Below, one piece after another: positions 61,820-64,000 of a DNA stretch of 64,000 bases. Made by a program: the position numbers and the translations under genes. Each line of letters begins with the position of its first letter. Position 1 is the first letter of the stretch. The stretch covers positions 62,001 through 126,000 of the forward strand of contig NZ_RBZP01000005.1 of the NCBI RefSeq assembly GCF_003628505.1, given 5' to 3'. Origin of the DNA: Oceanobacillus halophilus. GTDB taxonomy: Bacteria; Bacillota; Bacilli; Bacillales; Amphibacillaceae. The notes under the pieces were generated by a model. The model did not search any database. It was given only the letters and a program-made list of their open reading frames with translations, and was not told the origin of the DNA.

Positions 61820-63280
61820 TTAATGCTCAGAAGCTTTCGTCATGCCGCCAATTCGATTCTTCAATTGCTTACTTTCTGTATTTAATCCTACATACTGAAC
61901 ATTAATTCCATTTTGTTCGAATTTCATTTCTATTTTATCTAAAGCCCCTATAGCTGAATCATCCCAGAGGTGTGCATTCGTTAAGTCAATTACCACTTCT
62001 TTGACAGAATCTGCAAATTGGAATTTTCCTGTAAAATCATTAACCGAAGCAAAGAATAATTGTCCTTCCACACGATAAATGCGTTTTTGACTTCTCATAT
62101 CCATTTCTTCTGTAACTTTAACTTTGGAAATTTTCGCTGCAAAGAATATAGCACTTAATAATACTCCAGCTAATACTCCTTTGGAAAGGTCATGTGTTGC
62201 AAGTACGATACCAACTGTCACTACCATAACGATAGCGTCTGTACGTGGTATTTTGTGTAAGGTTGTTAAGGATGACCAATCAAATGTACTGATGGAAACC
62301 ATAATCATCACACCGACCAGTGCTGCCATTGGTATTTGGACAACTAATCCACCTAATACGACGATTAAGAACATAAGGAAGACACCAGCTACCAAAGCAG
62401 ATAAGCGTCCTTTACCACCGGATTTTACGTTAATCACAGATTGTCCAATCATGGCACAACCTGCCATCCCGCCAAAGAATCCTGAAACGATATTCGCAAT
62501 TCCTTGTCCGCGTGACTCTTTGTTTTTATTACTCTCTGTATCTGTCATATCATCTACTATATTTGCCGTTAACAATGATTCTAGCAATCCCACAATTGCT
62601 AGAGATAAAGAGTATGGGAATATGATCATTAATGTTTCAAAGTTTAATGGAATATCCGGTATTAAAAATACTGGTAACTGTTGTGTTAATGCACCCATAT
62701 CCCCTACCGTACGGACACCAAGATTACCGAAAATAGTGATTGCTGTTACAACGATGATAGCTACTAGTGTAGATGGTACGGCTGTTGTTACTTTCGGGAA
62801 AAGATAGATAATAGCTAGTGCGAGTCCAACTAATGCATACATTATCCATGTTTCGCCAACAAAATGCTGAAGCTGTGAGGTAAAAATAACAATAGCTAAA
62901 GCATTAACAAATCCGACCATTACTGAACGTGGAACGAATTTGATTAAATTCGCTAACTTAAATACACCAAACAGTATCTGAATAACTCCTGTCAGAATGG
63001 TTGCCGCTAATAAATACTCTAATCCATATTCTGCAACAAGGTTGATCATCAACATTGCCATTGCGCCGGTTGCTGCAGAAATCATACCCGGACGTCCGCC
63101 AACAAAGGCGATAACTACCGCAATACAAAATGATGCATACAATCCTACCATTGGATCGACGCCAGCAATGATGGAAAAGGCAATTGCTTCTGGAATTAAT
63201 GCTAAAGCAACTACAAGACCTGCAAGCACATCACCTTTTACATTACCAAACCATTCTTGCTTTAATTGTTCTGTTTTCAA
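61820..63280 (-). CDS. SulP family inorganic anion transporter
   Basis: 486 aa with about eleven membrane segments and a C-terminal cytosolic STAS domain (about residues 390-480, [23 protein letters not shown]). The SulP signature region is seen in [32 protein letters not shown] and [17 protein letters not shown]. Members carry sulfate, bicarbonate or other anions by symport or exchange; the ion cannot be assigned here. The start is TTG 63280 with GAGGGA upstream. A small inverted repeat TCAAGCT/AGCTTGA at 63306-63325 lies in its leader. Confidence 0.92.
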   Translation of the reverse strand: MKTEQLKQEWFGNVKGDVLAGLVVALALIPEAIAFSIIAGVDPMVGLYASFCIAVVIAFVGGRPGMISAATGAMAMLMINLVAEYGLEYLLAATILTGVIQILFGVFKLANLIKFVPRSVMVGFVNALAIVIFTSQLQHFVGETWIMYALVGLALAIIYLFPKVTTAVPSTLVAIIVVTAITIFGNLGVRTVGDMGALTQQLPVFLIPDIPLNFETLMIIFPYSLSLAIVGLLESLLTANIVDDMTDTESNKNKESRGQGIANIVSGFFGGMAGCAMIGQSVINVKSGGKGRLSALVAGVFLMFLIVVLGGLVVQIPMAALVGVMIMVSISTFDWSSLTTLHKIPRTDAIVMVVTVGIVLATHDLSKGVLAGVLLSAIFFAAKISKVKVTEEMDMRSQKRIYRVEGQLFFASVNDFTGKFQFADSVKEVVIDLTNAHLWDDSAIGALDKIEMKFEQNGINVQYVGLNTESKQLKNRIGGMTKASEH

Positions 63281-63571
63281 CTAATTCCCTCTTCCTATTT
63301 ATATTTCAAGCTTCATTTAGCTTGATCCGTCGAAGACAATATGCATCATACCATAGGTAGGGTTTTTTTGAAAACACCAAGAAAACGTGAACATTAACCA
63401 AAAACTCGATAATGCTCGTTCTTTTTCAGTTTTTCACAGCAACTATAGAAAATAGTCTCTAAGGAGAGGTTTTTATAATTCGCTTTATGAAGACAATTCG
63501 TATTTTCTTACAGGATATTTGTTCGATTATTTTATTCACCTGCTCTTGTTCCTCGTTGATACGTACGTTCA
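63281..63571. other. Intergenic stretch upstream of the SulP gene
   Basis: No gene seen. Apart from the inverted repeat at 63306-63325 nothing stands out; the promoter of the SulP gene should be here. Confidence 0.4.
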
Positions 63572-64000
63572 TTATACTATTTTCCCTCTTTCCATTTGTT
63601 TTAGCGTAATATTTAATAATGATGGATATAATTGTGGATTAGCGTAGTAGTTTCCTGAAGAAGCATTCTTTTTAAAGTGAGGAACAATATGACTTACAAT
63701 CGTTTTACTTATTGGTGCTGGAATTCTGATGAATCCTCGTAATATGGAATGTGATTCATCCGCCATCGGCATGACCATCCCTGTTATTAAATCACCGCGC
63801 TGCATTTGCTGAAAATGCGTGTGAAATACACAGACCAACTTTTGGCGATTATCTAACATATTTCGAAATATATAAACCCTGCCACTCAGACTGTTGTCGC
63901 TTTCAACTATATAAAAACCAGGGTTTAGGAATAACCAGTTTACTAGGACTTTTTGTACTGGAGTTGGCTTATCACGCATTTTTGTCTTATTCCGAAATAA
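63572..64000 (-). CDS. Protein of unknown function, partial (5' end beyond the window)
   Basis: The frame is open from the right edge (LFRNKTK before the first ATG at 63979), and no ribosome binding site precedes that ATG, so the gene probably begins outside. The visible part reads VNWLFLNPGFYIVESD, then RGDLITGMVMPMADESH, resembling the tail of SEC-C-associated or helical repeat proteins in Firmicutes. That likeness is weak. No membrane segment is seen. Confidence 0.6.
   Translation of the reverse strand, partial: LFRNKTKMRDKPTPVQKVLVNWLFLNPGFYIVESDNSLSGRVYIFRNMLDNRQKLVCVFHTHFQQMQRGDLITGMVMPMADESHSILRGFIRIPAPISKTIVSHIVPHFKKNASSGNYYANPQLYPSLLNITLKQMERGKIV

Overview
The window is chromosomal DNA from an AT-rich, endospore-forming Firmicute of the family Bacillaceae. 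The evidence is a small acid-soluble spore protein (SspP), a CotD-like coat protein with a sigma-K-like promoter, a Bacillus-order type VII secretion cluster, Bacillus-type ribosome binding sites and paired terminators. An Oceanobacillus/Virgibacillus-like genus is my best guess but is not proven by the sequence.

Layout. 1-5.6 kb: a partial D-Ala-D-Ala carboxypeptidase, an aldo/keto reductase, a polar amino-acid ABC importer with a possible CodY box, and a secreted protein made of six 28-residue repeats. 6-16 kb: a complete ESX/Yuk type VII secretion operon in the order esxA-esaB-essB-essC-esaA-essA. 16-25 kb: small enzymes, tRNA-Thr(CGT) and tRNA-Ser(CGA), a FosB-like thiol transferase, a divergent TetR/MFS drug-efflux pair, and a 20-bp tandem repeat array that abuts a 5'-truncated azoreductase gene. 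25-29 kb: a one-carbon/folate operon (fhs, folC, folE, 5-formyl-THF cyclo-ligase). 29-38 kb: two divergent operons that together form a flavin-based extracellular electron transfer (EET) locus: fmnB, dmkA and ecfA1A2T leftward, ndh2, eetA, eetB and dmkB rightward. A TTGTGA-N6-TCACAA Rex/Fnr-type palindrome lies between them. 38-55 kb: housekeeping and accessory genes (DegV, ABC-F, HIT, Nudix, several GNATs, a frameshifted K+ channel, YpsA, CotD, an ABC-2 exporter) and two very small genes. 55-64 kb: a DUF4260 pseudogene, a MifM-like arrest peptide gene in front of yidC2 with a Shine-Dalgarno-sequestering hairpin, sspP, ppaC, a second FAD amine oxidoreductase, a second and larger 20-bp tandem array, a SulP transporter and a partial gene at the edge.

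Working together. In the EET locus, ApbE/FmnB and the ECF module would flavinylate extracytoplasmic proteins, DmkA/DmkB would make a dedicated quinone, and Ndh2 would pass NADH electrons to it. EetA/EetB would carry electrons outward. The surface acceptor PplA and the flavin S-component FmnA are not in this window.

The most unusual feature is a pair of 20-bp-period arrays, about 23 and 38 units, 41 kb apart and in opposite orientation. Both alternate the same 10-bp core TTTATAGGCG with a 10-bp filler that differs between the arrays. I do not recognise this repeat family.
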